This document shows positions 26,540 through 37,287 of a DNA stretch of 64,000 bases, in pieces. The notes below the pieces were generated by a model. That model was not told where the DNA came from. It was given only the letters and a program-made list of their open reading frames with translations, and did no database searches. The position numbers were made by a program, and so were the translations under genes. The DNA comes from Corbicula japonica (Eukaryota > Mollusca > Bivalvia > Venerida > Cyrenidae). Location of the stretch: contig JAZAYU010000010.1 in assembly GCA_038501625.1 (NCBI GenBank), forward strand, positions 11,929,604 to 11,993,603, written 5' to 3'. Numbering within the stretch: position 1 is the stretch's first letter; the number at the start of each line of letters is the position of its first letter.

Positions 26540-26711
26540 ATATTTTATTATTATTTTTATTATTATCATTGTCATCATAATCATCATAATCATTATAATT
26601 ATTGTTTTAGGCCAGCCGCTGGGAAGAGGGAAAAGTTTCGAGTTGAATCTCAGTGATTCTACAATGCGATTCGATGCAAAGATTTTCTTGGTGAATCCAC
26701 CAAACCTTTGA
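11450..26711 (+). CDS. Unrecognised short acidic protein, paralogue 1 (5 exons, 172 aa)
   Basis: I assembled this from splice sites: exons 11450-11462, 11737-11814, 24385-24582, 24814-24942 and 26611-26711 (stop TGA). The exons sum to 519 bases with one open frame, and every intron is phase 1. The start is ATG GCT GGA AAA C followed by donor GTGAAG. The exon 3 donor (GTAATA, no strong consensus) and exon 1 are the weakest calls. Support comes from gene 2, which has the same exon count, phases, first-intron length (274 against 256 bases) and an equally long 101-base last exon. The protein begins very acidic (ADEEDEELDL), then a Q4 run, a basic RAVRKRQ patch and a C-terminal module ending FLVNPPNL. 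There is no signal peptide or membrane helix. I do not recognise the family. Intron 2 is 12.6 kb and full of repeats. A polyadenylation signal lies 75 bases past the stop. Confidence 0.7.
12455..12530 (-). repeat. PLE tail end fragment
   Basis: AATATGCATATCTGGAATGG followed by CACATCCAGAAGGCACAGCC is the terminal segment of the PLE tail in reverse. It lies in intron 2 of gene 1. Confidence 0.75.
12941..12992. repeat. 26-bp unit, two tandem copies
   Basis: ACAATGTAAAACTAAATAAT followed by GCTACA occurs twice in direct succession with a 26-base period. It is a recent local duplication, non-coding. Confidence 0.85.
13370..13475 (-). repeat. PLE tail fragment
   Basis: CAGCCTCCCCACTCTGTCAA, then AGAGAACCTAAGGGTTAACT, match the terminal half of the PLE tail in reverse. 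It is diverged and truncated before the hairpin. Confidence 0.6.
14030..14404. repeat. Local direct duplication, ~244-bp period
   Basis: 14030-14158 and 14273-14404 are two diverged copies. Each begins GATACAG, carries a C-rich block with CTCGGT(C/T)TTACACCAGC, and ends ATGAAAATCAAAAACAAA. The surrounding 13476-15339 is otherwise non-coding intron. Confidence 0.75.
15340..15505 (+). repeat. PLE fragment: reverse transcriptase C-terminus plus start of tail
   Basis: The piece encoding FAYLFVCTTV matches the YAYLFGCTTV end of the PLE reverse transcriptase at 37248-37277. It continues into the tail (CTCTTTTATTCCTGC, GGTCTCAGCA). Truncated on both sides. Confidence 0.65.
15605..16850. mobile_element. 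Non-autonomous TIR element, ~1.25 kb
   Basis: The left end AACTGGGATGTTTCCTAAAA, followed by TGGCTG, is mirrored at 16823-16850, whose reverse complement reads AAGTTGGGCTGTTTCAAAAA then AATGGCTG. Inside, GTCAGGAGTGTGACA recurs at about 15785 (variant), 16169 and 16336. There is no transposase frame. 46561-46960 is a second copy in the same orientation that keeps only the left third. Confidence 0.65.
16930..17110. repeat. Rearranged PLE tail remnants
   Basis: 16930-17040 (CCAAGGCTGTTACCAATCGG, then ATGTGCATAT) reads as PLE tail in + orientation. 17090-17115 (TTTAGTAACTCCAACCCGCC) reads as a different part in minus orientation. These are probably two insertions or an inverted rearrangement. 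Confidence 0.5.
17565..18010 (-). repeat. PLE tail copy, nearly full length
   Basis: This is the best tail-only copy. It has the terminal ATGCATATCATGGATGGCC, the AGAACCCGAAGGGTTACCGC block, the hairpin CAGTGGCAAAACAATTTGCC, GGTGCACCAACCTCACACTT, CACCCATCGGCTCAACAATG, and GGGCGGGTACTTGCCGAGAC up to AAAATCAGCAATAACACG. It lacks the reverse transcriptase codons present at 6977-6992. Confidence 0.85.
18011..19619. other. Non-coding stretch within intron 2 of gene 1
   Basis: AT-rich sequence with several ACATGTA-type motifs and no coding exon, hairpin or recognised repeat that I can support. Confidence 0.4.
19620..19855. repeat. Palindromic MITE-like hairpin
   Basis: CTGATCAGGATCTGCAATGT near 19706 pairs with GTGCAGATCCTGATCAGATG near 19769. 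AACAGTGTAGAT and GATCTACACTGG pair further out, and the ends CACGCCTTTATGG and AAAAAGGCGTG pair as well. No coding capacity. Palindromes of this style are common in clam genomes, from memory. Confidence 0.65.
20548..20838. repeat. Small inverted-repeat element with TTACGGAGGAAA motif
   Basis: The left part has TTTTTCCTCCGTTAC and CTCCGTAACTTTCCTCCGTA. The right part has GGTTACGGAAG, AATTACGGAGGAAAT and CAGTTACGGAGGAAAATTTT, in the opposite sense. The outer copies bound a ~290-base unit with ~15-base inverted ends. Confidence 0.5.
21026..21372 (+). repeat. Three spaced copies of TGGCGACAT
   Basis: TTTTGGCGACATCCC, GCCTGGCGACATGCA and GGCTGGCGACATGTT occur about 165 bases apart in the same orientation, with little similarity between them. 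This may be part of another non-autonomous repeat. 21373-22224 shows nothing further. Confidence 0.35.
22225..22440 (-). repeat. PLE tail copy, truncated after the hairpin
   Basis: AATATGCATATCAGGCATTG, CAGCCTCCCCACACAGTCAA, GAGGGGTTACCGCCTTGGAA and the hairpin CAGTGGCAAATCAAATTGCC are present. The match stops at GGGTTTAAACCAGA. Confidence 0.85.
22612..22690 (-). repeat. tRNA-derived SINE head
   Basis: On the minus strand, an A box-like TGTAGTGCAGTGGCTAAC, an anticodon-arm-like GCCTCGCAAGCGGAGGC and a B box-like GGGTTCAATACTCC occur in tRNA order. The anticodon loop lacks the usual U33 and the acceptor arm does not pair, so this is a SINE head or tRNA pseudogene. Confidence 0.55.
23345..23760 (+). 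repeat. tRNA-derived SINE pieces, two heads in tandem
   Basis: 23548-23620 carries an A box (TAGTTCAATGGGTAGAAC) and a perfect B box (GGTTCGAGTCC). 23350-23415 is a related tRNA-like head with a damaged B box followed by TGATTGGGGCTATATTGGCA. Acceptor stems do not pair. The body in between includes CTTTCGGAAATTTGCTC. Confidence 0.55.
24943..26460. repeat. Degenerate G-rich/C-rich repeats in intron 4 of gene 1
   Basis: About 25120-25870 alternates G-rich blocks (GGGTGGACATGGG, GTGGGTAGGGGGCG) with a recurring (T/C)TTATAAGGC(T/G)AAAGCAA-like motif at roughly 25233, 25360 and 25665. The remainder, 25871-26460, is non-coding. No exon is needed here because the flanking exon phases match. Confidence 0.5.
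26461..26605 (+). repeat. (ATT/ATA)n tract ending at the last-exon acceptor of gene 1
   Basis: Imperfect ATT trinucleotides with ATC interruptions run up to the acceptor TATTGTTTTAG at 26610. The paralogous intron of gene 2 has the same kind of tract (51540-51570) at the same place. Confidence 0.85.
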
Positions 26712-26785
26712 GGTTTTGACAGCGAAGAGTTAAAACAAGCACTTATCACTGCCAACACATAAATTATTAACGCCATCAATTCATT

Positions 26786-26791
26786 AATAAA
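26786..26791 (+). terminator. AATAAA polyadenylation signal of gene 1
   Basis: A consensus hexamer 75 bases downstream of the gene 1 stop codon. Confidence 0.6.
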
Positions 26792-27952
26792 ATTCTAAAT
26801 ATATTATTGAAAATTGATGCGTTCTGCCTTTTTTTCAGCATTGATGACCTGTATATATAATACACAGAGAAAATATTCTTCGGGATTGTAGAATATCACT
26901 GAATGTGAGATAAGTGGATTTACAATAAACGAACATAGTTGTTTCATTGTACATGTAAAATATCATTTCAAGGGAGATAAATGTTTGTAAAAATAAACGC
27001 AATTAGTTGTAACATTGTACTTGTAGATGTAATAAGTGTATATAATTGAAGAAAAATACATCTCTTCACTATATTTTAGCTTTATGTGAATTATGCGAGA
27101 TCAAAACCAGTCAAATCCCAAAACATTTCGCTATTTTACCTGACGGCATTTAATCTTTAAGAATGAACAATTTACAACATAAAAATGAAGTTATACAGAA
27201 AATGTGGTCTACATGACAGTATATTTTTATTCAAAACCCATTTTGTTCATATTGTGTTAAGATAACATTCTTCAGTATCAAAAGCCAAACGCGCTAAACT
27301 TCTAGCTTTTAGGTGTGTGAGTTTCTGTACAAGATGCGAATGCGGAATCCGCATTAAAGCCGATTTTTATTTTTTTAAGATAAACAATGCAATATTACTC
27401 AAATGGTATCTTCTAGATTTATTTATAAACAAGAAAATAGGAAATGTATACAACGTCAATCAACCTACTATATTGTTTGGCTATCAAAGTCCACAAGAAC
27501 GCAATCTAAATTTATCCAGAGGCTCTCTTTTTCGGGAAACATTTTATACAGGACCTATAAGCAATGCATCATAAAACATTATATGCTTTGTAATCATTTT
27601 AGTTCGGGAATGAATGTGTTTAACCTTTTTCTTTTAGTTGCTACATGTATATCTACCGGAAATCATCGTGGAACAGAACAGTTGTGAAAAGTAATTAGAA
27701 TACTTTAAAAAAAATATTGCTACAAAGATTCAAGAGAACTGAGCAAAAATGTTGTAGAAGACACCTATTATACCGTGTCTGTCACTTAACTGTACAGCTA
27801 CAATTGATGAATTTATCTGGCAAGGTGATTAACACATTGTAATAATTCATTTAAATGTAATATTTACAAATACATGATTTTAAAAATATAATAATTAAGG
27901 AAATTAAGAAATATTTCGCGGAACGTTCCTAGCCTATTAAGTAAACATTTCT
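26792..27952. other. Intergenic stretch
   Basis: Two overlapping short frames at 27317-27687 have no recognisable motif, splice context or similarity to other parts of the window. I see nothing supportable. Confidence 0.4.
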
Positions 27953-28860
27953 AAGTTTTTAAAGAACAATATAACGCAAACACTTCAGATGAGCAAGCAA
28001 ACTTTCTTGATCTTAGTCTTTTAGTCTTTCTATTAAAAAATGGATACGTCACTACAAAAATATATGATAAAAAAGATGATTTTAATTTTAATATTGTAAA
28101 TCCGTTTTTTAGAAGGCGATGTTCCTCGTGCAACTGTTATAAATACGTGGTTTATATCTCAAAGCTCGTTCGCTTTTCTAGAGCTTGCAATGATGTTAGT
28201 GATTTTATGAACGTAATCTTTGCATAACAGAACAACTTTTAAAACAAGGTTATCGGTATCACAAATCAAGAAAACGATTTTGCATGTTTTATCGCCGATA
28301 CCTAGATTTATTAAAAATACAGGCGCAGTTTAAAATCACTCTTGCAAAAAAGGTACTTCAGAGCCAGTTTTATAGAGATTTAATTTATAAACTTAAGAAA
28401 ATAAAAGGCAATATTATTTTTTCCCGGTTATTCGTAAAAACCATCTGTAACTCCTTATAACTCCATGTGCCTTGGTCTCAGTAACGTCGTTGAGTACCAA
28501 CTTTTGTGTTTTAGATTTCTATTAACATTTAGTTTTCGTACGTTGCGTGTTTTTGCATGTTACAGTGTCGATGGGTAAGTTGGAGCTAATTCGCGACGAC
28601 AACGTGTACTTCTTTATTCATACGAGAACCCGTTGAGGCAATTGTGAGTTGTTGGTGCGCTTTAGAAACTAGTTTTAATGCCCGCGCTCGCGGCAAAACG
28701 TTTTGCAACTGACCGTTCTAATGCGGTAACCCATAAATGTTTTGGTGTGTTACTAGAAATTGATCATTTTTTAATGTAACAAACACTTTATATTTTTCTC
28801 TCTACTTTTGACAGTGTGAGGAGTCTGTGTTTTCTGAGTGAATGAAACCACGGGACTAGC
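27953..28860 (+). pseudogene. Penelope-like element copy 2, 5'-truncated and decayed
   Basis: 27985-28455 encodes, with frameshifts and stops, the region after the reverse transcriptase active site. NGYVTTKIYDK and DDFNFNIVN match 36747-36810. Also recognisable are VRFSRACNDV, a stretch matching RYHKLRKTF, and a degraded FYGDLIYKLKKIKG. It runs into a diverged tail with GTACTTCTTTATTCATACGA, ACCCGTTGAGGC, a decayed hairpin (CGGCAAAACGTTTTGCAACT) and the GTGAGGAGTCTGTGTTTTCT end. It is more decayed than the copy at 34863. Confidence 0.85.
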
Positions 28861-29429
28861 ATTCATTGTATTCGTTGTGCTTGTTTGTATATTAGTAGTT
28901 ATTTTTCAATCTGTCTTTGAAATCAAGTTAACTTTCGTACCAAACGTTTAGCAGACACTAACGTAATAAAAAAACGTAATTTAATGTTAATCATGTGAGT
29001 CTCAAACAATAAAATAAATCAAGAAAAAATATAAAACATACAAACATGTTTGAAATTTACAATTAAAGAAATAAAGCTTTGTTAATTAATTATCTTACAT
29101 TTTCTTAACAGTATATGAGATATTAGATCTAATATTATACGGATGAGAAGGTGTACTTAGCAAACAAGGAATTTAATTAGGATCTGTGACACTCACTGAG
29201 AAAAAGAGAGATACAGAGATGTTCTTGGATTGGTATTTGATTTCTTTGGATATAATCTGGAGATGATGCAATCACTCTTGTTGAATGTTTTTTTCTAAAG
29301 AAGGAAACAAATAAGTGTAATGACACCATAAGTCTGCCATGCAACCGCCTACAACATACTTTTTGCGTTCAGAGGTCAAAGGATTGTTGAACCTTATATG
29401 TAGTAGTAAGCAGTTTGAAGTGCATGAGT

Positions 29430-29925
29430 AAGAAATTAGCTGAGTAGCAATAGTGCCAATCTGTGAGATCTTTATTTCGTGAAACGAAGTTATATGTAGC
29501 AGGTAGTAACTGGCACTGAAAACTTGTGGTAAGTTAGCAGTTCAGTAGTGAACAGTGAGAGGTTAACTTTCTAGCAATAGAGCAGTGAGTAGAAAAGGGT
29601 AAACAGTATGCCAGTGAAGAGTATGCAATACAGCAGCGGTGATAAGATAGCTTTTCAGAAACAGAGCTTTAAGATGTTAGCAGTGAGGAAGTGAACAGTG
29701 GAATGGTATACGTATCTTTTATTGGTAGTGAAAACTTACCAGTAAAAAGCAGAATTGTTAGGAGTATGCAAGGAGCAGCGAAAGTATGTCGTATGAGATA
29801 TTTTAGAATAAGAATTGTAGCAATATATCAGTGACAATAAGGGTGCTGCAGTGATCAAGTACAGCAGAGAGAACATAGCTGTACAGCACCAGTGAAAAGA
29901 GAGACATACACAAGAGCAGATCACA
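29430..29925 (-). repeat. Degenerate AGCAGT array
   Basis: Dozens of imperfect GTAGCAG / GAACAGTGAG / AGCAGTG words follow one another. It is the opposite-strand counterpart of the ACTGCT-rich stretches at 31330-31515, 38960-39150 and 40010-40240. The preceding 28861-29429 holds nothing I recognise. Confidence 0.6.
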
Positions 29926-29939
29926 GTGGAAGCAATGTA

Positions 29940-30205
29940 AACGCTGTGTCTTCTGTATATGGCGATTCCTGATATGCATATTTCATTTTTATGATCACAG
30001 TAGTTTTGAATGAGCGGTATGGCGACCATAACACGTTTACCCGTAGTCCCGTACTAACATTAAATACTGTAATATTTTCGTCTTTCAGAAATTTCATTTG
30101 ACATTTACTTTTCACACCTCATCTCTCATTTATTATCATTTTCTCATCTTTTTTTGCTGGGTGGGGAGGATGTGTCTCTTGATACCTGATATGCTTATTT
30201 TATTT
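29940..30205 (+). repeat. Two terminal PLE tail stubs
   Basis: GGCGATTCCTGATATGCATA at 29959 and GGGTGGGGAGGATGTGTCTC with GATACCTGATATGC at 30160-30195 are tail-end fragments, the second in typical order. Confidence 0.55.
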
Positions 30206-30623
30206 TTTATAGTGTTGTAAGTGTTTCATAAATAACTTCAGTAGTGAAATACAATACAATAATAGCAGCAAAACAGTGTTCTGTTTACTTACGTTTGTCA
30301 GAATTAAGCGTATCGTTTCTCATATCACCAAAAGCAAAAGTTTGGTCATATTTTATGGAAATTTTGTCAAAGGTGGATGCCAAAAGACTGTGTGGGATTG
30401 TTCAGGAGCAGTGGGGTCCCACAGAAACGTAATTAAAACATTCAAGATCAAAAATGTGTTTAATAGGCTTATCTTGCCTCCTTAATTTGAGTTTCTGTAA
30501 TCAATGTATCACGTCTATGAAAACAATTGTTCGTCAATTTCGATTTCTGCAAACCAGAAATACTTACAAGGTTTTTGTCGAACTTGTACCCTATCTGTTT
30601 ATCATACAATAGCCAATTATTAG

Positions 30624-30730
<107 letters not shown>

Positions 30731-30844
30731 TGTATTTTTCTTATTTTTGTCTGAGTGAGTTTATTTCTGTAATTAATATCATATCTACTGTACTTGTTGG
30801 AAGATGTTGTTGATTCTAATTCACGGTACAACTATGTTTTTTTT

Positions 30845-31515
30845 TCTTTTAAGGAGAGACCACTTCAGTCCTCTTCTTGACTTGTAGAAGAAGGGACAAA
30901 ACTGTATTTTATAGTTTTATTTTCAAAAACATAGGTTGTCTCCTTGAGTCATTTAAAGGGAATACTAGAGTTTGAATCGGGTCAGGATGAGAGGTAGAAA
31001 AATCATGATCCAATCAATGAAAAGCTGGTGTATCAATCCAATTCACCGTTGTTCTATAGTTATGCGCTGATTCTGTTACTTGTTTAAACGTAACAAGTCG
31101 GTAAAATAGAAAAAGATCACGCGATAAGCTAAACCAAAGATCGTCTATGTTAGTACGGAGTTGCTGGTATTTCGTTTTTGTATTTGCACAATAATTGCGG
31201 GGTCATTGTTTTACAAAGATCTGCCTGCAAATCTTTAGACAACGTCTTGGCAAATGCCGCATGGGTGTCTTATTGGTCCATATTGAGAGCTGCGTCCACT
31301 TATAACACCATAATATATAATATAAAGCAGGTTTGACAACCATTCTCACATTGCTGTACAACATTACGACTGCTAGGTTGCTCTGTTTAACTTTTAAAAA
31401 TGTTGTAATGATGGTTTACTGCTTCACTCTTACTGTTGTAGTTCACTGCTGAAGCGCATTTTAAAATGTAATATTATGCTGAAGTACAACGTTGTTCCCT
31501 GCTACGCTGCTACTT
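30845..31515 (+). repeat. Dispersed repeat, copy 1 (with ACTGCT-rich end)
   Basis: This matches 38585-39150 in the same order: CACTTCAGTCCTCTTCTTGA, GGTTGTCTCC, AGATCGTCTATGTTAGTACG, CATGGGTGTCTTATTGGTC, AAAGCAGGTTTGACAACCAT, then an ACTGCT-rich stretch. The core has no coding capacity. It may be a mobile element or a partial third duplication unit. Confidence 0.65.
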
Positions 31516-34220
31516 GTCGATTTCATTGTTTCACGTATGGTCCATAAATGAATTTCTAATTAACTGTTTTATCGTAGAACACTTAATATTCTCAATTACT
31601 TACACGCATTACTGTTCAACATTTAACTGTATGCTACTACTTTGGTTTATCATTGCAATAGCGCTACAATTTCTAATAAAACGGGTTTATTCAAACAGCT
31701 TTTTAAACGATTTCAATGCTAAATGTGAAATATCTCTGTAAACTACAATCTTTAAAATTATTTTTCCGACGTTTACCATAGTTGTCGTAATGTTCTTGCA
31801 GTATTCATTCATTCCGCTGGGACCTTTATAAATCCATTCCCATAAAATGTTAATTGAAAGTGAAATAAAAAATATACCTTTAATTTTTGAATGAATGTTT
31901 GATCTTGGGTTTTATTCTGCCCCCTCTTGTCGCAATTCATTTAAGTAGGAAACACTCCATTTTAATACATGCAACCCTTGGGTGTTTCAATAAATCAACG
32001 AATATTTTTTCCTGCCAAATGTGTGTCAGTTTTAGAAGTTGAAAAGTTCAGAAAAATAAAGTTTTCGGTTAGTTGTATTTCTTTATAAGAAAAAAAAATT
32101 ATGATTAAATCTTGAACTGATATAATCAAAATTTCTATGAATAAATCTCATAACTTATTTAGTCGCATAATATTTATTGAAATGTTACTTTATACCTCCA
32201 TATAATAGGGAAACATGGACTTGCAGGGCCTTTAAATTTTAAGGTTAGAAAAGTGATGACCGGACTGATCCAAACATAAAAAACAAACGCGAGAATTAAA
32301 AAAAACAACAAAACGATCGAGCGACAGTCTGACTGACACAAAATGTAACGACTGCTTTGTGAAGTGAAGCTGGACAAACATTCCAGATTTTCGCTATTAA
32401 CTTGTCATTCACAGATATATCAAGCACAACACGTGTATAATATAGTTAATGATGATTCTGGCCAGAGGAATTCCGACGTAATTATGTCAAGAACTTACCG
32501 TAGCTTTAGTTACTTTACTAGATTTTGGCTTAGAGTCATTTAAATATATACAAGTGACAGTTGTTCTTTTTAACACATTAGAACTTCAACGAAAATCAAA
32601 ATGTGTTCTGGTTTTGGCTAATGCTCTTTGAGGATATTTTTTTTTTTCGGAGCTTACTTGAGTAGCTTTTTTTTTAGATACGACAAAATATTCAGACAGA
32701 AATGAATAAAGGAATTATGATTATTGTTTTCGCTTAAGGGTCCTTTTTTCTGCACGGCGAATTTTCTGCAATTTTCAGGAAAGAAAAATTATACTGTTAT
32801 TATTTATCTGCGACATACAATCTGGCAACGCATATCATTTTATCCTCGTTTGCATTTAAACAAAACACAATCGTCATTTTGATAAAAGGTTTACATACCA
32901 AAACACTACATACATGTGTGTTGTTCTGTCATATTATAACGTCCTGTTTTATGATCACTAATCAAAAGTAATACAGTACTGTCTTTCACTTAAACTGTTC
33001 TTTAAAGAATGGTTTCAAGAAACTGAAAGTGATTGTTTATTTTATTGTTTATTTTCCCACGTACTTTAAACCTATTCAAACAAGTACAACAATGTTGACC
33101 CAGACTGAAGTTCAAAAACATCGCTTTTCAAGCATTGGGTACTCTACAAAAGTTTCGTAACACATCTTTTGGCCGTTAAGATGTTTAAGAGAATAGCATG
33201 CGATACGAGTAATATCGATGTTGTCTTAACGTACGCCTTTATTTTGAGGTTGTCGTTACATGTACCATAACGGGTTACTGTTTGGCGATCCTCATTTAAA
33301 CGCAATTATAATCAATATGAATTATTCAGATTATTTATTCATTTTTACTGTCTATTTTATGTTTTGAATACAATTTCACAATTGCATGACAAAAAACAAC
33401 ATTGTCGCAGATGTCAAAATATCATTAAAATACAGATGTTTAGCAAACGAATCAAACAAGTCAGTACACGACAACGCTGTCTACTAAAACCCGTTATACC
33501 AAACATGTATTCTAAATACATTTTTACAGACAAAAAATTAATTTGTTTGAATAGCATACCAAACATAGTGCTCACTACCTTTATGGTCTGAACATTATCC
33601 AAAGTTTGAATCTGTCTTCAGATACATGTAGCACTGGAATGACAGGCTGACAGCACGTTCAAACTGGAATCGAAATAAGATATTAATATAGAATAGTTTT
33701 TGAGGTCATTCAGGTCGCCTAATTTCTTTCAAAATGACATTTTATGGAAAAATGGTTTTTGTCCTTTCAATATTTATAAAGCGATTAATATTTAACTTAG
33801 AATTGGGTGTTCAATGGGGGTAAAGAAAAAAAAATTAGAAACCATACGTGTGATTATTCTTCCAGTTTCCAATATTTTATCCAATAAAGGTCAATTGTAG
33901 ACAATAGAAAAGTTTGTAGAACAGATAATGGACAAGAACTAGTAATGACTTTGAAATATAATGATGTGAAACGGACAGACAGATGGACACTTAGTGTTTG
34001 ATCAATCATAGGGAAATTTATTTGTATGTGCGCATGCTTTCGTTCGAATACATGTACAACCACGCTATACCCACAGGAAGCTCCAATCGGAAGTAGTTCT
34101 AAACAGTGTAACAAGGCGCTACCACTCCTTACATTTTTCTACTAATTCTTAGATTTTCTAATCCAGTTATTGCCTTGAAAAGTTGGCACAAAAGGTAAGT
34201 AAGTTTAGAAAGGTTGAGGC
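31516..34220. other. Intergenic stretch
   Basis: Short frames at 31514-31741, 32174-32377, 33364-33602 and 33854-34114 lack recognisable domains, splice support or paralogous copies. I see no gene. Confidence 0.4.
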
Positions 34221-34862
34221 TTTCGCTCAAGTTTGATAAAATAGATAAAGTCGGGAATAAACCAAAAACATTTATCAGAACCATTATGACAAACAAGATT
34301 GCAGTTAATATTTAATTGAAAATCACCATCTTAAATTTAGCTGTATTCAATATGATATAACATATTTACATATGACTTGTCAATAAACAGAAAGCCAAAC
34401 CATTTTAAACATCCCTCGTAGGCATAAAACATTATTGCAATTTGAACATTCTCCATTCTTGTCACAAATAGCGTTGAAATCAATAATCTGTTTTAGTTCA
34501 AATGGTTATGTAATATATCGAGAAATGGATAAATAGTTCAGTGAATATGATATTTATGTTGTATAAATAGTTACAATGTGATAAAAATGAAATATGATTA
34601 TGATTTCATAAAAACAATGTGACCTTCAAAGAAGAAAACAACAAAGTGTTGCATCTGGCATATAAAAAAATTAAAATTCAAGAAAAAAATACATTGAAGG
34701 CAATAAATGAATTGGAATTTTATTTAAAATGCTTTTCCAAATAAAATGCGTTTGTTGTTTGGAATGACCTAAGTATATTAAGAGGTATTAATTAAATATT
34801 AAAATATTCTTTTAGACTTAATGGGTATTCCTACTATTGCAAATTCAACCATTTTAGATTAA

Positions 34863-37287
34863 CTTGATTTTGACATTTTTGGATTGCTTCAAATACGAAA
34901 ACGAAAATCGAGGTCACATGGGATAAGGACTAATGGTAACATCAAAAGAAAATCACGTGTTCATTGTTCTATTCATGACCTTCAAAATATTTTAAAACAT
35001 TCTGGAAGACATGCTATGCTGTCGCGTTTAGCTTCTCTTTCTATGTCAAGTTTACAAAAAGTGGATAAGGAAGCCGATGATATTGTTATTAGAACTCATC
35101 CACTTTATGAGGTTGCAAGCCTTACTCAGTGTTACACTCGGCATGTTCTAAGACCACATATTGACTTGGAATCTGATCACCAAAGACATTTCCTTAAAAT
35201 TTCATTTTTAAATAAAGGCATAGATGTTATTGACCTTCCAAGTATATTTAAAAATAAAACTGTAGAATCGGCTATACCTAATTATTTCAAGAATACTGAA
35301 ACACCCATCGTTTTTTATAAATATAACAAGCCTATTAGAAACACAATTTTCAATTACAACAAAATTACCTCGGATTTACAGATTGCTGAAAACACACCAT
35401 TATCTTGAGACTGTTCTAATTCAAAATTTTGCTATCAACCTGCCGGTCATATCGTTACAGGGGATCTAAATGTTATCAAAGACTTTAGAATCCGCAATTT
35501 AATTTCAAAAGGTCCAAAATACAGAATTCCATCGGACATCGACTTTAATACCTGTCGTGCGGAAATTGCAGAGTCTTTAAACTCTTTTTGCAATAAATGG
35601 TGTAAACGAGAACATGCTGAGCTTAATGCTCTTTCAAACTGGAAAAAACAAATATTCAAAATAATTGACACTCGTATATCCTTCTATAAAAGAAACATAG
35701 CTTTACTACCACCTCGACCTCGTTTTAACTTTCGTCATTTGAAAAAAGGTATTCAAGATTTTCACAAAAAATTTGTTTTAACACCTGCTGATAAGGCTTC
35801 AAATAATGTTATTATAGTGTGACGTATACACTATATAAATGCTCAAACTGAAGAGCTTAATAGCACTAATGCTTATACACTGACTTCTTCATCTGAGAGT
35901 GATATTGTTACTGCACACACTCTACAAATTACAAAATTTAGAATCAGTGTTGAGCCTAAACAAGACAAAGTACCTACTATGTATTGGTTGCCTAAAATGC
36001 ACAAAACACCGTACAAAGCAAGATTTATCGCTAACTCTAGTTCTTGTACTACAACAAAGTTATCCGTGCTCTTAACATCTTGCCTTACAGCTATAAAAGA
36101 ACATGTAATTAGGTATTGCGAAAAAGTTTTTGAAACTACTGGCAAAAATTTATTTTGGTCTATAAAAAATTCAAATGACGTTTTGAAGAAACTTAAATCA
36201 AATAATTTTCAGGCGTTCTGTTTGTCAACATATGATTTTTCTACCTTGTATACTTCTCTCCCTCATAATTTAATAAGAGACAAGCTAACCAGTCTCATTG
36301 AAAAAACTTTTGCTAGAGAAAATAAAACATTTATTGCTTGTAATGAACATAGGGCATTCTTTACAGATGGTTCTTATGATAATTATACTTCATGGACCTG
36401 TCAAGACCTTATCCAGGCGCTCACATTTTTATTGGATAATATTTATTTGAGATTTGGTACCTCTATTTATAAACAAGTAATAGGCATTCCAATGGGTACT
36501 AATTGTGCACCCCTTGTTGCTGATCTGTTTTTATACTGTTATGAAAGAGATTTCATGTTATATCTACCGAACATCAAGATGATATTATTACAGCTTTTAA
36601 CAACACCTCGAGGTACCTTGATGATTTATTAAATATAGATAATAACCATTTTCCATCACTGGTTAATAAGATTTATCCTAAAGAACTACAGCTTAACAAA
36701 GCGAGCACTTCAGAAAAGCAAGCAAACTTCCTTGATTTAAATCTATCCATCGAAAATGGTTACGTCACTACTAAAATTTATGATAAAAGAGATGATTTTA
36801 ATTTAATATAGTAAATTTTCCGTTTCTAGACGGCGATGTTCCTCGTGCAACTTCTTACGGGGTTTATATCTCACAGCTTGTTCGCTTTTCAAGAGCTTGC
36901 AACGATGTGAATGATTTCAATGAACGTAATCTTTGCATTACAGAAAAACTTTTAAAACAAGGTTATCGGTATCACAAATTAAGGAAAACCTTTTGCAAGT
37001 TTTATCGCCGATATCCAGATCTAATTCATAAATACAGCTGCAGTTTAAAATCACTATTGCAACAAGGAATTTCACAGCCAGTTTTTTATGGAGATTTAAT
37101 TTATAAACTTAAGAAGATAAAAGGCGATGTTAATTTCTCCCGGTTATTCGTAAAAACCATCTGTAAATTTAAAAAGAAAGGTTACCAACATGATATTTTA
37201 CAGCGATCTGCAGGCCTGGTGATTAACCCATCTACAGTTGATCATTATGCTTACCTCTTTGGTTGCACGACGGTGGCAGGGGTGTAA
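34863..37287 (+). pseudogene. PLE reverse transcriptase, two in-frame TGA codons and two frameshifts
   Basis: The frame at 34863-36568 is open except for TGA at 35406 and TGA at 35820. It begins with an N-terminal basic RKRKSRSHGIRTNG motif and continues through TPADKASNN, YWLPKMHKTPYKARFIANSS, STYDFSTLYTSLPH and IGIPMGTNCAPLVADLFLYC. The frame slips near 36568, and the catalytic SRYLDDLL follows at 36608-36630 in the next frame. It slips again near 36800, and the last frame (to TAA at 37285) holds KLLKQGYRYHKLRKTF, FYGDLIYKLKKIKGD and the C-terminus. These match Penelope-type reverse transcriptases widespread in bivalves. The two TGAs sit where family members, as I remember them, have cysteine. 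The frameshifts show that this copy is dead. Confidence 0.9.

Larger units (their letters stand above)
5440..26800 (+). repeat. Segmental duplication, unit 1
   Basis: Scattered blocks match unit 2 (34220-51700) in the same order and orientation. These are 5480-5545 with 34258-34315, 5935-6130 with 34650-34840, 6330-6390 with 37970-38020, 7190-7220 with 38320-38358, 7985-8035 with 42090-42140, 8150-8260 with 42265-42385, 11450-11520 with 44489-44550, then the coding exons of the paralogous genes. Similarity outside exons is patchy, so the duplication is old. Ends are approximate. Confidence 0.65.
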
